A DNA stretch of 64,000 nucleotides from Piromyces finnis (lineage: Eukaryota; Neocallimastigomycota; Neocallimastigomycetes; Neocallimastigales; Neocallimastigaceae), in assembly GCA_002104945.1 (NCBI GenBank), contig MCFH01000015.1:352501-416500 (forward strand), in the 5' to 3' direction. Both the position numbers and the translations under genes were made by a program. This document shows, piece by piece, positions 11,966 to 26,010 of the stretch (position 1 is its first letter; each line of letters opens with the position of its first letter). The notes below the pieces were generated by a model that was not told the DNA's origin, did no database searches, and saw only the letters and a list, made by a program, of their open reading frames with translations.

Positions 11966-12345
11966 CTTAGTTTTTTTTAAATAATTAATATGATATATAA
12001 ACATTTGTATTTAACTACTTTTAAAAGAATCAAATAACAATTAGAAAGTAAAGCAATTAAAAAATTCACATCATTTATGTTACATTTCAAAAAATTAAAT
12101 GAGAAATTTATCATTAAATAATTTCAAGACATATTATTATATAAATAAAATCCAATTTTAAATTTTAGTAGAATAGTATCAATTTATTTTTACTTTATTC
12201 AATATTATTATTATTTTCTTTTATATATATATTTTAAATAATATTAAAAGAAAAGAAAAAAGAATAATAAATATAAATTTTGTTAATAGAAAACGTATAT
12301 AAAAAGAAAAAAAATAAAAAAAAAATTATTTAAAAATCTTTGTAA

Positions 12346-13975
12346 ATGATAATAAATAAAATGGCTATTGAAAGAGATAATTCAATAGCATCAACATCAG
12401 TTACTGGTGAATCATCAGTTAGAAATAAATATGAAGATATGAACAAATCATCTCAATATTCAACTATTACTAATAATGATAATAATAACTATACCTTAAC
12501 AAGTAGTAGTAGCAGTAGCAGTGGGAGTAGTAGCTCTCATGCTTCAAAATCAAATACACATCAACCTATTATTCATTTAGCAGATTTAGAATTTAAGGAT
12601 GAAAAACAAAGAATATTAAAGGAAGCAATAACATTTAAAGGTAAAGTATTATTTATAGTAATATATATATATAAATATAAATATTGATGTAATAAAGTGT
12701 TTAAACGTTTTCAAAGTCAAATTATTTATTAATAAAGAGTGTGGGGAAAATATTATACATATAAATATTAACATGTAATAATTTAATAAATATAGCTGAT
12801 CATTAAATTTCATTTAGAAAAAGTAAATTTAATAATAATAATAATAATAAAATTTCTAAATTATAGTGATTATTATTGGTATTTTAAAAATCCATAACTA
12901 CAATAAACATACCTATTTGCATATTTAATTAAAAAAAAGTAACAAATAATTAATAAATGAAAAAGCTATAAATTTACATTTCAATTAAAAAATCAATTAT
13001 AGGTTAAATTTATAATAGTTATTAAATGAAACTATTAAATATTGAAAAAAGTTTAAATATACATCTATGTTTATTATAAATAGTAGCAAAATATTAATAA
13101 ATTTATAAATTGCATAATTATGAATTTATAAAAATGTAGATTTCAAATTTGATGAAATTTGAAATGTGTTATTAAAAATTTAATTGAATTTAAATTTTGA
13201 AATTTTGGTAAATTTAAATTAGTAACAGTAATAAATTAATAAATTTTTCTTTATTTTGTTTTAATTATAAAGGTGGTGGTGGTGAAGTAACCATTTATGC
13301 CTTAGGTCAATATAAAAATCATTCATCTCAATATCCTGCTGGATATATATCGTCAAGAATATTTAATGATAGTCAACATCCAGATAGGTATATTCGCTAT
13401 TTTAGTAAAGTAGTTTCTGATGAACAATTTGAAATTCAAACTGAAGAACAATTCCGTAAAAATCAAAGTGGATTAATAGGCCGTTCACCCACACGGGTAT
13501 GGTCAAACTTGGTCAAAGAGATTAATAAACATATGGGACCTAAGCAACAAAAATATTCAACAAGTTTATCTGGTCCTCTAAAAATGGGATTACGTTATGA
13601 AGGCATTCAATTTATATTACAAGAAATGAAAGTTATTGATGGTAATAATAAACACTTATCATATATTCAATTAAAATTAATACATAGTAATATAATATAG
13701 TTTATTTATTGAATAAAACACTTTAATCATATATATATTAAATCAATTGTATTTTAATAGTCGGAAATAGTAAAATAAAGAATCCAAAGAAAGATACCAT
13801 GTATGGAAATAATAACGATGCAAATGATATATCTCTTCCTATAGCTACAGAAATTAACCCAAAAAATATAAAGTAATAATAATCCTTTATATTTATTAAT
13901 ATTATTAAGATTAATTATTTTAATACTAATAATATTATTATATTTAAATAATTATATTTTCTTTATTTTATTATT

Positions 13976-14009
<34 letters not shown>

Positions 14010-16631
14010 TATATTCTTCCATATCTCGCAGTAATAAAAATGAATTAGTTTCAAAAAAAGGACATTATAAGACTGTTGAATATCCACCCATACACAAGTT
14101 AAATGATCTACAATTTATTGATAAAAAAACTAGAAAGTTATTAAATCCAATTTGTTGTAGAAAGGGTGGCGCAGGTACTATTAAAGTATTATGCTTAGGT
14201 CGTTTTCATTCAATTGATGAAGAATATCCAAGAGGTTATAAAAGTAGTCGTCAATTCTATCTTTATAGTAATCCAGAAAAAAGTGTTTCTTATATATCCA
14301 CTGTTGTAAGCCAAAGTCATTTTGAAGTTCATGCGGAGGGACACAATAAAGTTTTTACAGGAAAAACAGCAACTTATGCATGGAAAAAATTAATAAATGA
14401 AGTGAATTTAAATATGGTATTCTATCAAATATTAAAACATTTACATAAAATAATTATTATAAAAATATAAAAAAAAGTTTAAATATTGATAAATATTGTA
14501 ATTATGATATAATGTTATATATATATATGAATATTTAAAAGTCACCTAATCATGGGAAATTATCAACCAATTTATCTGGTCCATTAAAATTCGGATTAAG
14601 ATATCCTCAAGTAGAAACTCTTTTTGAGGAAATGAAAATAATTGATTGTAATTTACAAAGTAAAAAGAAATATACAAAAGGTAGATAAACTATATATGTA
14701 TTTCATTTTAGATATATATTAATATTTTAGGTGAAGCTATCCTTATTAACAAATATTTTAAATCAAAATATATTTTAAAATATTCCTTTTTTTTTTTTAA
14801 AAAATAAAAAAAGACGATAATTCAATAAAAAATTCTAATACTACTTCATTAGAAAAAAGAAAGTTAGACATACAAGAGGATGAACTGGATTATATGAACA
14901 AAAACTCAATTAAAAAGACCAATAAAAAGAACAATTCTTCATCCCTTTTTAAAGATGAAGATGCCTATAGTAAGGCTCAGCGTAGAATAAGTGATAGATT
15001 AAAAAATCAACCTCAACCTTCCTATGAAGATAATGCAATGGATGAAGATTACGAGTCTGATGAATCATACAATTCTTCACTGTTTTATGAATCTAAAGCT
15101 GTTGAAAACAGTAATATAACGAATGATGACTATTTTGATGATCAAAATGATATTAATGATGATGATATTTCATCAGAATTTATACCGGATACTGATAATT
15201 CATATACAAGTAGTAAAAAAACAAATAAAAGCTCTGATAAAAGACGATCCTCTAAAATAACGCATAGAAAGAGAAATTCAATTTCACAGTCTGATGGTGA
15301 TGGTAAAAAAAATATTAAGAAATAATAACATGATAATAATCATTCTTTTATAAATTAGTTAATTAATGATTAATTCTTTATATTTAGATTCCAGTGATTA
15401 TCAAAATTCAGATATTGATTCTCAGTCATCTTATTCAGATATAGACATGAAAAATGGTAAGTCATTATATATTAAATATTAAATATTTTTATTTTTATTT
15501 TTATTTTTTTTTATTTTAGTAAATTATTTAATATATTATTTACACCTATTATAATATTATATAAAGATGATAATTTTAATTCAACAGTGAAACCAAGTAA
15601 AAGAAGAAGAATTAATCCTAGAAAAGAGGATACTAACATTAAAACGCTAACAGCTAATGAATTTAACAATATTTTACAACAAAATAATTTAGCAAATAAA
15701 AATAAAACTGGTATCTATTCTCATTCTCATAGTTCTATGAAAGAAAAAGATGATGAAGATGATGACGATTTTAATGATGAAGGTGATGATGATGATGAGG
15801 AATATATAGCTTATAGAGAAAAAAAAGTAAAGTCAAAACATAAGGTTAAAAATATTCATTCCACTTCAAATTCATATAGTTCAGAACAAGAAAAACACAA
15901 GGTAAAAACTAATAGTTCAAAATCCTCATCTAGATTAGATAATAAAATGAAAATAGATAAAGAAGAAGAAATTTCAAAAATAACTTCATCTTCTATGGAA
16001 TTATCCAATTTGGCCAATTCAAATTCTAATGTTAATCCTATTCAGAGTAAAGCAAATGAATCTTACCCATTATCAAAAGAATTTGTATCAGTTGTAAGTC
16101 CTTCTTTTTCTTTTATAAATTATTCTATTTCAATTTATATTAAAATCATATACATTATAAAAAACGATAAATCAATTTATAACGTTTCAGTTATTTATTT
16201 TATTTTTTTATTCATACTTTTTACTATTTTATAGAAGAGAGAAAAAGAAATATTTATTAAACAAGAATCTAATATACCAAAAAGTAACTTTTATACCAAA
16301 AATGACAGTAAATCATTAAAATCAACAATTGTTGAAGAAGATGATATAAAAAAATTAAATGATAAGAACAATGAAAAAACACAGTTAGTAACAGATTTGA
16401 ATGAAAATTTAAGAATGATTGAAAAATGTATATCTGAACAGAAACAAAACCTTTCTATCAATATGACAACCATGCGTAATATTGAATCAATTTATATAAA
16501 TCCATTAATTGAAAAAGAAAGAAATTGTAAATCCCTTGTGGATTCTAATATACAAAATGTATATTTGAATAAAGTTATTAAACTTATTAATGCTAATCAA
16601 TCGGATACTAATTCCAATAAATTTGGTTTAT

Positions 16632-16668
<37 letters not shown>

Positions 16669-17095
16669 TAATAATGGTAGTAGTAGTACTACTACCGAAA
16701 AACGTTCAATAAAACTAAAACGGGAATGGATGAATAGTATTAATGTTAAGTTAAATAATGAAAAAGAGAAAAATGATTCATTTGATAATGGAATAAAATC
16801 TTTATCACCAATGGATCCAAAATTCGAGAAAAATGATACCAATGCTTCATCTTCATCACCATCTTCATTTAGCAATTTCAGTGATATAGTAGGAAATATA
16901 GTGATCAATGCATGTACAAAATGCGATTGCCAAATTATTCCAAAAATGATAAAACGACAATTGGACGAATGGAAAGAAATAAAATCTCAGTATCTTTCAC
17001 AACAGAAACAAATTAATGAAACTATTAATAAATTAAATAAAATTAAGTTAAAAATAGAGAAAGAAATTTCCAAGCATAAAAATGAAGATAACTAG
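12346..17095 (+). CDS. Nuclear-type protein with two tandem FYRN-FYRC modules
   Basis: Nine exons: 12346-12640, 13273-13641, 13761-13872, 14032-14416, 14542-14680, 14814-15302, 15388-15456, 15567-16093, 16235-17095; 1081 aa. Start at 12346 or the in-frame ATG at 12361. Residues ~99-221 hold FYRN (GGGGEVTIYALG...YPAGYISSRIF) and FYRC (RVWSNLVKEI...LSGPLKMGLRYEGIQFILQEM). Residues ~303-430 repeat the module (GGAGTIKVLCLG...YPRGYKSSRQF; WKKLINEVN...LSGPLKFGLRYPQVETLFEEM). FYR modules occur in chromatin proteins such as MLL/KMT2, plant JmjC demethylases and TBRG1. No SET, PHD or JmjC follows. Instead there are acidic, basic KRRR-type and Ser-rich segments, a poly-Asn run (16633-16674), and a C-terminal coiled coil preceded by C-T-K-C-D-C. 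A chromatin role is inferred from the family. Confidence 0.85.
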
Positions 17096-19804
17096 AAACA
17101 AACAAACAAACAAATAATAATAATAAAAAAAAATCTAAATCTACATAAAAATACATATATATTTTATAATGGATAATTTGAAAATTCTAATTATTACTTT
17201 TTTTTTTTTTTTTTCTTATTTTACTTTTTAATTGTTGAATAATTTATTATAACTTTTTAATTATTTATTTTATTTTATTACTATTTTTTTTTTTTTTTTT
17301 AAAAAAAATAATAATAAATTGATTTGGTTAATCATTTTCTTTAAATTATATATATTGTATATATATTTAAATATACCTTTTTCTTTTTGTCTTTATTATT
17401 TTATTTTTATATTAAAAAAATACTTTTGATTCATAAAAAAAAAATAAATAAAAAATTTGCAAATATATTTTAAAAAAAAAAAAAGTTATGAATCTCTATT
17501 ATTTCTTTTAATGAGAATATTTATCAAAAAAAAAAAAAAAAAAACATTCAATTGATTTTGTCTTGTACAATGTTTTATCATCAATGTTCCCTTTATAGAA
17601 AATATGTTATATAAATAAGGATACATTTTTTTTTTTAACAAATATTTATCTTTTTTATAATGCTTTTTTTTTTTTTTTTTTTTTAAATTTTAAAATATAA
17701 CATGAATAATAATATTATTATTTTTATTAGATTAAAACATACAATAAAAATTTATTATTATTAACCTTTATATATAATCATAAAGTTTCATTACTTATTC
17801 CTAATTAAAACTTTGTATAAAATTACAAAAGTCTTCAAAAAAATCAAATAACGCATTTTAAAATAAATTTAAAATTTATATTTTAATGAAGATTAACGAA
17901 GAAAAATAAAAAAAAAAAGTATAATTCTTATATTGTTCAAATAAACTTTTTAATTAAATTGAAATATTTAATATTTATTATTTCTACTATTGTTTTTTAT
18001 ACCATTATTAAATTTACTTTTTTTTCTTTCTTTTAAAAAAAAAAAAGATATTTATGTATTTCATATATGAAAATTATAGTAATTTATATTAATGCTGCTC
18101 CTTTCGATTATATATAAAGGTTTTTCATATGAATTTTAAAAAGCATTTAAACTTTTTTTTTTTTTAATTCTAAATTTCTAAAATTATATAAATTGAATAA
18201 TTATTTATATTTAGATATAATTTAGGTAAATTATAAATCTTAATTGTAATAAAAGTTATAATTCATTTTGATTTTTTTTTAAAAAAAAAAAAAATAAAGG
18301 AATATAAGACAAATTAGACGAATTAGTTAGTTTGATGTTTAAATTCTAATAGATAATTACAATAATAATATAAAAAAGTTAATTTTATTATAATAAAGTT
18401 AAATGTTTAAAGCCATACATTCATTAGAATATAATTAAAAGGATAACAAATTATTATTCTAGAAATGAATGGTCATGTATACGATTAATATTTTATTTCA
18501 TTTTTATTTTTTTTTATAATAATTATTGTTTTTTATTAATATATTAGTTTTTATATAAAAATACTATAAAATTAGATTGATGTTAATCTATAAATAATTG
18601 TTAATTACATTATTATATATTATATATAGTATTAATGTTAGAAAAACACTTCAATATTATATAGGCTGTATTATTTTTTTATTAAAATATCATGTTATTT
18701 CCATATTTTATTTTATTATTATAATTATTAATAAAATCCATTACATTATTTAAATAATTTTAATTGATATTAAATTTCACCACCTCTACTATTAATGCAA
18801 TAGATATCATTTTATGATATATATAATTACCATAATACTAGATATTATTATAAACTATAAATAAATACATCATAATAATTTTTTAAATTATAATATAGAT
18901 TTATTTAATTTTTTTTAATATTTTTTTTTTTTTTTTTAAAAAAAGAAAAGGTTCTTTTTAAATGTATCCGAAGAAACAAAATATATATTTTTGTTAATAT
19001 TAATGTTAATCTTTAATTACTAATAATAATATATAATAAAAATTTAAATAAATCATTTTTATATTCAAATGCTATTATTAATATCTTCTAATTTATATAA
19101 AATGGATACTTAAATAATATTTATCGAAGAAGAAAAGCTTGATATAATAACTACAATATAAAAAATTTCACTAATTCATTTTTTTTTGTGTTAATATATA
19201 TATAATTATTGTTATTACATGGAAGATATTGAATTATATATATTAAATACTCTATATATATATATGTCAATTTAAAAAAAAAAAGTTTCAATTTATATTC
19301 ATAAAGATACCTTTAAATTATATTTCATTAGTAGAAAAAAAAAAAAAAATCAATTATACCAAATCTATTCATTGATTATTATATTTTTTTATCATCAATA
19401 ATAATACACTATTCGAAATCCTTTTTTTTTTTTTTTTTAAAAAAATTAATAAAACATAAAATAGAAAAAATCCATTTATAAATATTCTCATCCTTTAATA
19501 CCAATTCATATCCTAATATATATAACTTTCAGTTAAAAAAAATAAAAGAAATAAAACATTAAAAGAAAAAGAAAAATATATACAAATTATATATGAAAAA
19601 TTATATATTCATTAATTTTTAATAAAAATCGTTTGAAAACCCTCCCCTTTATTTTTGTTTTAAATTAAACTTCTGTCTTTTTTTTTCTTTATCTTATATA
19701 CATAAGAAAGAAAAAAAAAAGAAGAATAAGAAATATCAATAAATCTTTTAAACCATTGTAGAATAAAAAAATCAGAAAAATATATATATACATATTAAAA
19801 TAAA
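17096..19804. other. Intergenic, 2.7 kb, nothing recognised
   Basis: Between two plus-strand genes. A/T-rich with many A or T runs of 12-20 bases (17196-17214, 17288-17300, 17528-17543, 17666-17684). No coding exon, RNA gene or inverted repeat stood out. Confidence 0.55.
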
Positions 19805-22800
19805 ATGCAAGTTGAAACATTACCAGTAACTGAAACTAGAAGAACGAAAAGACATGATTTTCATACTATTTCTACCTCGAAAAATATTTCAAAAGAAAAA
19901 TTAAATTATATTAGTAAAGAATTCTCAAAAGAAGATCTTAAAAATGATTTAAAAGTCAAAATAAATAATGGTGATACAACATCTAAACCAAAAAAAGTGA
20001 AGAATTCATTAAATTCTGTAAGAATTTTAATATTTTATTTTAGTCAATTTTTATTTATTTTTTTTTTAAATACTGCATAAATATAAATATTTTTATTTCC
20101 CAATGTTATTTATATTTTTTTTATTTAATATCTTCTACTTTTTGTTAATTATACAATATTATTAATTTAATTATTATTTTGTTAATAGACTTTTTTTTAA
20201 TATTAAATAAATGTCCTCTTTTTTTTTTTTAAAAAAAAAATATTAATAATTTTTTTCTTTAAAAAATATATACTTTTTAATTTTATTATATATATAATAA
20301 AAACAAATATCAACATGACTATAATCTATAATAATGTAAATCTATGATAGTTACTATTTGCAACACTATTACCTACATCTATAGTATATCCAAATGTTTT
20401 AGACTATATATGTAATAATACAAATAATACAGGTACAAAAAATACGAAAAATGATGGATTGAAAAAAAAGAATTCAAAGAAAAATAAAAAATTTTGGACA
20501 ACAATACGAAAAAAGAAGATATCGGAACTTAATATGAATGATAAAATTATATCTTCTTCAATATTAAGTCCAAACTTTGCTTCACCATCACCAACAGCAA
20601 AAGAATTGGATTTCATAAAAGAAGATGAATCTAATATTACAGATAATAATTCTTCATCTAAACTTCCTGATAATAATTTTACTGAACTTATAAATAAAGA
20701 AACTAATAAAACACCATCCATAATCATTACTCCAAAGGAGGTCTCATTAAAATCACAAGAAATTAATAATGTTAATAAAAGCAACAAAAATATACCTAAT
20801 AATGAAAAAATATCCAAAAACGAAGAAATACCTAAAGATAGTATATTATTATCGAAACCACCACTAATAAGTAAATCAAATCCTTCATTGAATAATAGTA
20901 AAACAAGTGTACTTAAAGCTTCATATATCAAGAGTGATGATTCAAATCTAACAGAATCATTAGTATTCTTTTCTTCAATTGGTATAGATGATAATAAAGA
21001 AAGGAGTTACAAGAATTCATTAAACGTTCTTAAAATGAAAAAGAATCTAAGCAGTTCTGTAACAAATATTAATACCAATGTACATAATGATACATTAAAT
21101 AAAGGATATAAAAGCTATTCCAATTTAAGTGTCGATGAAGATAAACAATCTGTTATGTATAATATAAGTCCAACATTTACTCATGGTGAACTTCATAAAA
21201 AAATAGAAGCACAAACTTATTCAGAACAAATAAGTAGTCTTAAAAATACATATATTATCACAAGGCATAATTCTATTGATAATAGAAAAGATAAAGATAA
21301 TAAGAGAAGTTCACTTATTAAGAAGTCTAATGAAAGTGTAACATCTATTAGTAAACAAAATATTTTATCTAAATCAAATAGATCATCTATGCTTCAAACT
21401 TCCCCAACAAGTAATAATGTTAATATAAAGGATTCTACATCCGATAAAGCGAATTCATTCTCTATCATAGATACCATTAAAAATACAAATGTTAATAATT
21501 TACAAAGTAGTCATAACAATTCAGAATTACTTAGTGAGAATTCAGTCAATACTATTACCAAAGCAAATTATAACAACTATAACAACAACAACAACAACAA
21601 CAACAACAATAATAATAATAATAATATCCTTAAGGAAATAAAAAAATTAAATGATATTATAACTGAAAGTACAGAGAAATTTTATAGTGTAGAAGAAGTT
21701 AACACTAGTGAATCAAATAGTGAATTGCAAAGTCAATATTTCGATTTTGTTAGTACTTCTAACCTTAAGAATGACTCCATTAATTCAATACCATCTAAAG
21801 CCTTTAATAATAGAAAGACCAAAACTATTAGAGAATCTAAATTAAAGAATGCTACTAACATATCTGATGATAAAATATCCATTTCTTCAGCAGAAAGTAA
21901 TGAGGAAGTATCAGTAACACCCAAAAATGAATCAAAAGTCAAATTAACAGATATTTCAAAATCAAGTTTTTCCTCCTTTGAATTTGAAGATGATGATAAT
22001 GATTTCAGTGGCCCACTACTAACTTTGCCTAATGAAAACACTACAAACTTTAGTCAAAATTACCTAAATAATATTAAGCAAAATAATTATAGCAGTACTT
22101 TAGATCTTGATGATGACAATTTCTTAACACCAGCACTGGAAAGAAAACCAGCAAATCTTGAAAAGCTTCAAAGTCTATTTACTAATGACGATTCCAGTAT
22201 AGAAACTAAAACAGGATCAAAAATGGAAAATATAAAAAATAATCAAATAAATGATTATCTTAATACCATGAGTGATTTTGAAACTTGGGACGACGATTTC
22301 GATGGTGATTTTAGTATTCCAGATACGGTTGTTAATTCACAAAAAATTTTGAAACAAGAAATCATTAGTTTTAAATCATTTGCTGTTAATATTGAAGGTA
22401 AAATATAAATTATAACTATTAATGATTTGATAAAAAAAAACCTTCAATTTTTTATATTTATATTATCTTGTATAAAATAAATAACTAATTTTTTTTAATA
22501 TTTTTTTTAATATAATCCATTATTAGATATAAAAGTTGCGTATAATAATATATATCAATTGAAAGAAAAAATATCTATGAATTCAACTAGATCAATAAAT
22601 AATGTAATAAAATATTTAGAAGATAAATATACAAATTGTATTGAAAAATATGAAGTATTGATTGATTTGGCGGAACAGGATGAAAATGATGATTCTTCTA
22701 AAATAAGTTCAAGATTACCATTTGAAAGATATATTACAGTATTGGAAGAACTGCTAAATGATAATACATCTAAAAACGAATTAGATTCAGAAAAAATATT

Positions 22801-22942
22801 TTCTAAAGATGGAAATAATATTAATAAAAATTATATATTTGGTATAAATATGCTTCCAGTTTTATTAAATAATATAGAACCAATACGGGAACAATTAAAA
22901 GAATATTATAATGAATTAAGTAATTTATTGCAAAATGTTTAA
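19805..22942 (+). CDS. Low-complexity acidic/Ser-Asn-rich protein, unknown function
   Basis: Three exons: 19805-20017, 20351-22397, 22527-22942; 891 aa. Exon 2 is taken from the acceptor at 20349-20350 because that frame (LLFATLLPTSIVYPNVLDYIC...) is open and matches the phase-0 end of exon 1. Most of the protein is Ser/Asn/Lys-rich and disordered, with a poly-Asn run at 21571-21626. Near the C terminus are three acidic-hydrophobic motifs: FEFEDDDNDF (~614), LDLDDDNF (~655) and WDDDFDGDFSIP (717-728). After them comes a helical end of about 140 aa with a likely coiled coil. The W-D-D-D-F...I-P motif faintly recalls acidic motifs in septation-network proteins such as the Byr4/Bfa1 GAP. That is only a resemblance and I do not assign it. 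Confidence 0.65.
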
Positions 22943-23710
22943 TCTTTTATATAATTTATTCTGTTTTTAATATTTTTTAAATTTCTTTTATTCTACCTTT
23001 TTTTTTTAATATATAATTTTTTAATTCATTATTATCATATAGAATTCATTTAAAATAATATAGTTATTTTTTTTTAAAAAAAGAATATAGAAGAAATAAA
23101 ATTATATAATAATTTTACAATGTTTTTATATTTGTATTTTATTTAATTAATAAAAAAAACCCAATCTTTATATATAATATTTAATTCAACATATAACACT
23201 AATAGATATTTATTTTTTTATTTTTATAAATGAAATATTAAAAAATAAAAAAATATAAATAAAATAAAATATACTATTTTACATAAAATAATTGTAATAT
23301 AATATATGTCTTTCCTAATTATAATAAAAAAGAATTTTTTTATATAAGTAGTAAAGTTATAACTTGTTTTAATTTGTAACTTAACTACAACTTATAACTC
23401 GTCTTTATTTAAATAATAATTATTAAATTTTATTTATTTTATTATTTCTTGATAGTTATTACTATTTTTATTAAATAAGTGAGGTGTAATATAAAAAGAA
23501 AGAAATAATAAATAATAATAATAATAAAAAAAACACTTCTAAGAAATAATTAGTATATGAAATTCTTATTTTATTATAGGTTTATTTGTTGTTGTTTTTT
23601 TAAAAAAATAAATAATAAAACTCTATTGTAAAATCAAAATTTATCTAATCAAGAGAATATTCAAATGATTTAGTTACAATCTAATGAAAATTAATTTTAT
23701 TTTATAATTT
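22943..23710. other. Convergent intergenic gap, nothing recognised
   Basis: About 770 bp between two convergent genes. It contains only A/T-rich sequence, including a short (AAT)n around 23505-23525. It should hold both transcript ends. Confidence 0.55.
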
Positions 23711-25964
23711 CTATATTTCTTTTATTTTTTCAGTATATAATAGATTAGCAATGAAATCATCATAATTATCAAACGATGTTGTTAATGAATTAATACTTAT
23801 TGGAGTTAGTGTTTTAATTCTAATCATTTTAGCTCTCTTTATTAACATTTCTATAAGATTTAATACTTCAAAGCTATTTATTTAAATATAATGTAAATAT
23901 TAATATAAATATTATTTAGGTTATTAGTTTTTTTAAAATCCTATATTATAAGATAATGTATTTTACTTTTTAATTGGATGTGAATTTTCTTCCAAATATT
24001 CTAACCACTTTAATATCATTGAAAAGTTAGGATCAGATTGAGTTAACACCGTTCTATCAATTAAACGGTCTAAAATGATTAAAATTTTTACTCGGACTCT
24101 TTCAGAAAATGTTTCATGCCATCTTTTCTGTTAAATAGTGTATAATAATGGAATAAAATAATATATTAAAAATTATTAAATTATATTATCGCTAAATACT
24201 TTTTAAAATATATATTAATGATATTTTACTCGAATGAAATAAATAGTTTCTTTGGTAACTTCAGATTCTAGACGACAACTATGAAATACTCTTTCTATTT
24301 CTAATATACGTTGAGGTTTTTTTTCATGAGTTAAATTAGATAATACTTTATTCAATTCATCTGAAGTTGTAATCCACGGTGATTCTTGTTTTATTAAATA
24401 TAATAAAACTTCTCTTCTAACATTTTCAATTTTTTTCATCTATAGATATAATTATATTATTGTTAATAATATTTATCAATATATTTGTTAACAATATATA
24501 ATAATAATATATCAATATATTATATATTCTTTTTAATATTTAATATTAAATTATTAATATAGAAAAAGTTACCAAAATTGCTTTAACTTGTTGTTCTTGA
24601 CGAACAGGAATAATTCCTGTTAAAGAATATAGCGCTGTCAATAGTAATTGAAGTTCATGTATTTTGAATGGATAAAACTTAAATACTTCTTGTTTTAAAT
24701 ATATTATAATATATGCATATTGGTTTTTTACATCATTTTCATTATTTTCATTATTATTTATAAAACCATATGAATAGCAATCAATTTCAGAGTACCTATT
24801 AAATATTCAGGTTTTTTAATTGTTATAAATATTAATTAATATGAGTATATATATATTCTAATTTTTATTTAAAAGAGAAAAATAATTATTTGAAAAACAT
24901 CATATTATTATTTATTAGGAAAAAAACATACAGTATTCTTATTGCTTCATCATATTTATCATTGATACTTAGATTTTTTTTACCATACCAAGATATATAT
25001 TTCAAATTCATCTTAAAAACACCAAATTCTGATGAACAGAAATACTAATTTTTTTTTAAATATTAGTTAGATTTATTATAATATAAATAAATTTTGTTAA
25101 TATAAAAAAACCTTTTTTTTCATACATTAGATAAATCTGGATAGGTAACATCAGTTAATACTACACTATTTGTTTCAAGTTCTACCTGTACCCAAACTTG
25201 TTCAATATAACAAACTAAATTATTATTATTATTTCCTTCTTTATTTATTCTTGTTCTTCTTAATTCCTGTTTTTTAATATTTAAAAACAAAAAAAAAGAA
25301 GAAAAATTAATTGACATATATAAAAATTGTTTATTAATAAAAATTATTTAAAATAATATAACTACCTCAAATGTTTTTTCTTTAGTATTTTCTTCTTTAT
25401 TAATTCTATCTATATCATCATTATTCATTTGCATTAATTTAGAACTTAAAAGCTATTATAAATATAAAGTAATATAAATAAATTAATATTTCTTTTTGTA
25501 TTATATGCGTATATATATATATTCATAAAAAATATACTCATTGAAATACTTTTGTTATTGGTGAAACATTAGGAATACGAAAGCAATAATCTGGAGTTGC
25601 ATATTCCATATTTTTATCCTAATTAATTTATATAATATATTAATATTGATAATTTACATAAAACATTTTTATTATTATTTACTTTTTCCAATTCTTATGA
25701 ATGATAAAGACAAAAATGAATAATAATTTAAATAATAAGTTTTAGTGTTAATCTTTTTTATTTTATGTATTTATTTAAATTATAAATATATTATAAATAT
25801 ATGGTTTTTATTACTTTCTTTTAAAATTTCTTCTAATAATAATGATGCATCTTTCATTTGTTCTTTATTATTAATATCAATTTCTTCAAAATTATTAATG
25901 ATTTGCAATCCTTTTTCACAAAGTGTTCTGGATGGACTTGTTTTTTTAATTTTACCTAATTTAC

Positions 25965-26010
<46 letters not shown>

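Larger units (their letters stand above)
8178..12345. other. Intergenic, 4.2 kb, with a direct repeat and one possible orphan exon pair
   Basis: Between the divergent LysM (minus) and double-FYR (plus) genes. It contains a hairpin (8651-8657 with 8677-8683), a ~150-bp dispersed direct repeat (9091-9241 and 9361-9508) and two coding-like minus-strand segments (11686-11965). The rest is homopolymer-rich A/T sequence with no recognised gene. One TAACCC hexamer near 8787 is isolated and not telomeric. Confidence 0.55.

Noticed and set aside
20404-22041. Minus-strand open frames opposite the acidic protein
   Set aside because: Antisense shadows with Ser/Leu/Phe-rich composition. The plus strand has the coherent exon structure.
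25550-25618. Extending this exon of the helical protein to the GTATAT donor
   Set aside because: That reads into TGA. The earlier GTATTT donor keeps the frame and the phase.
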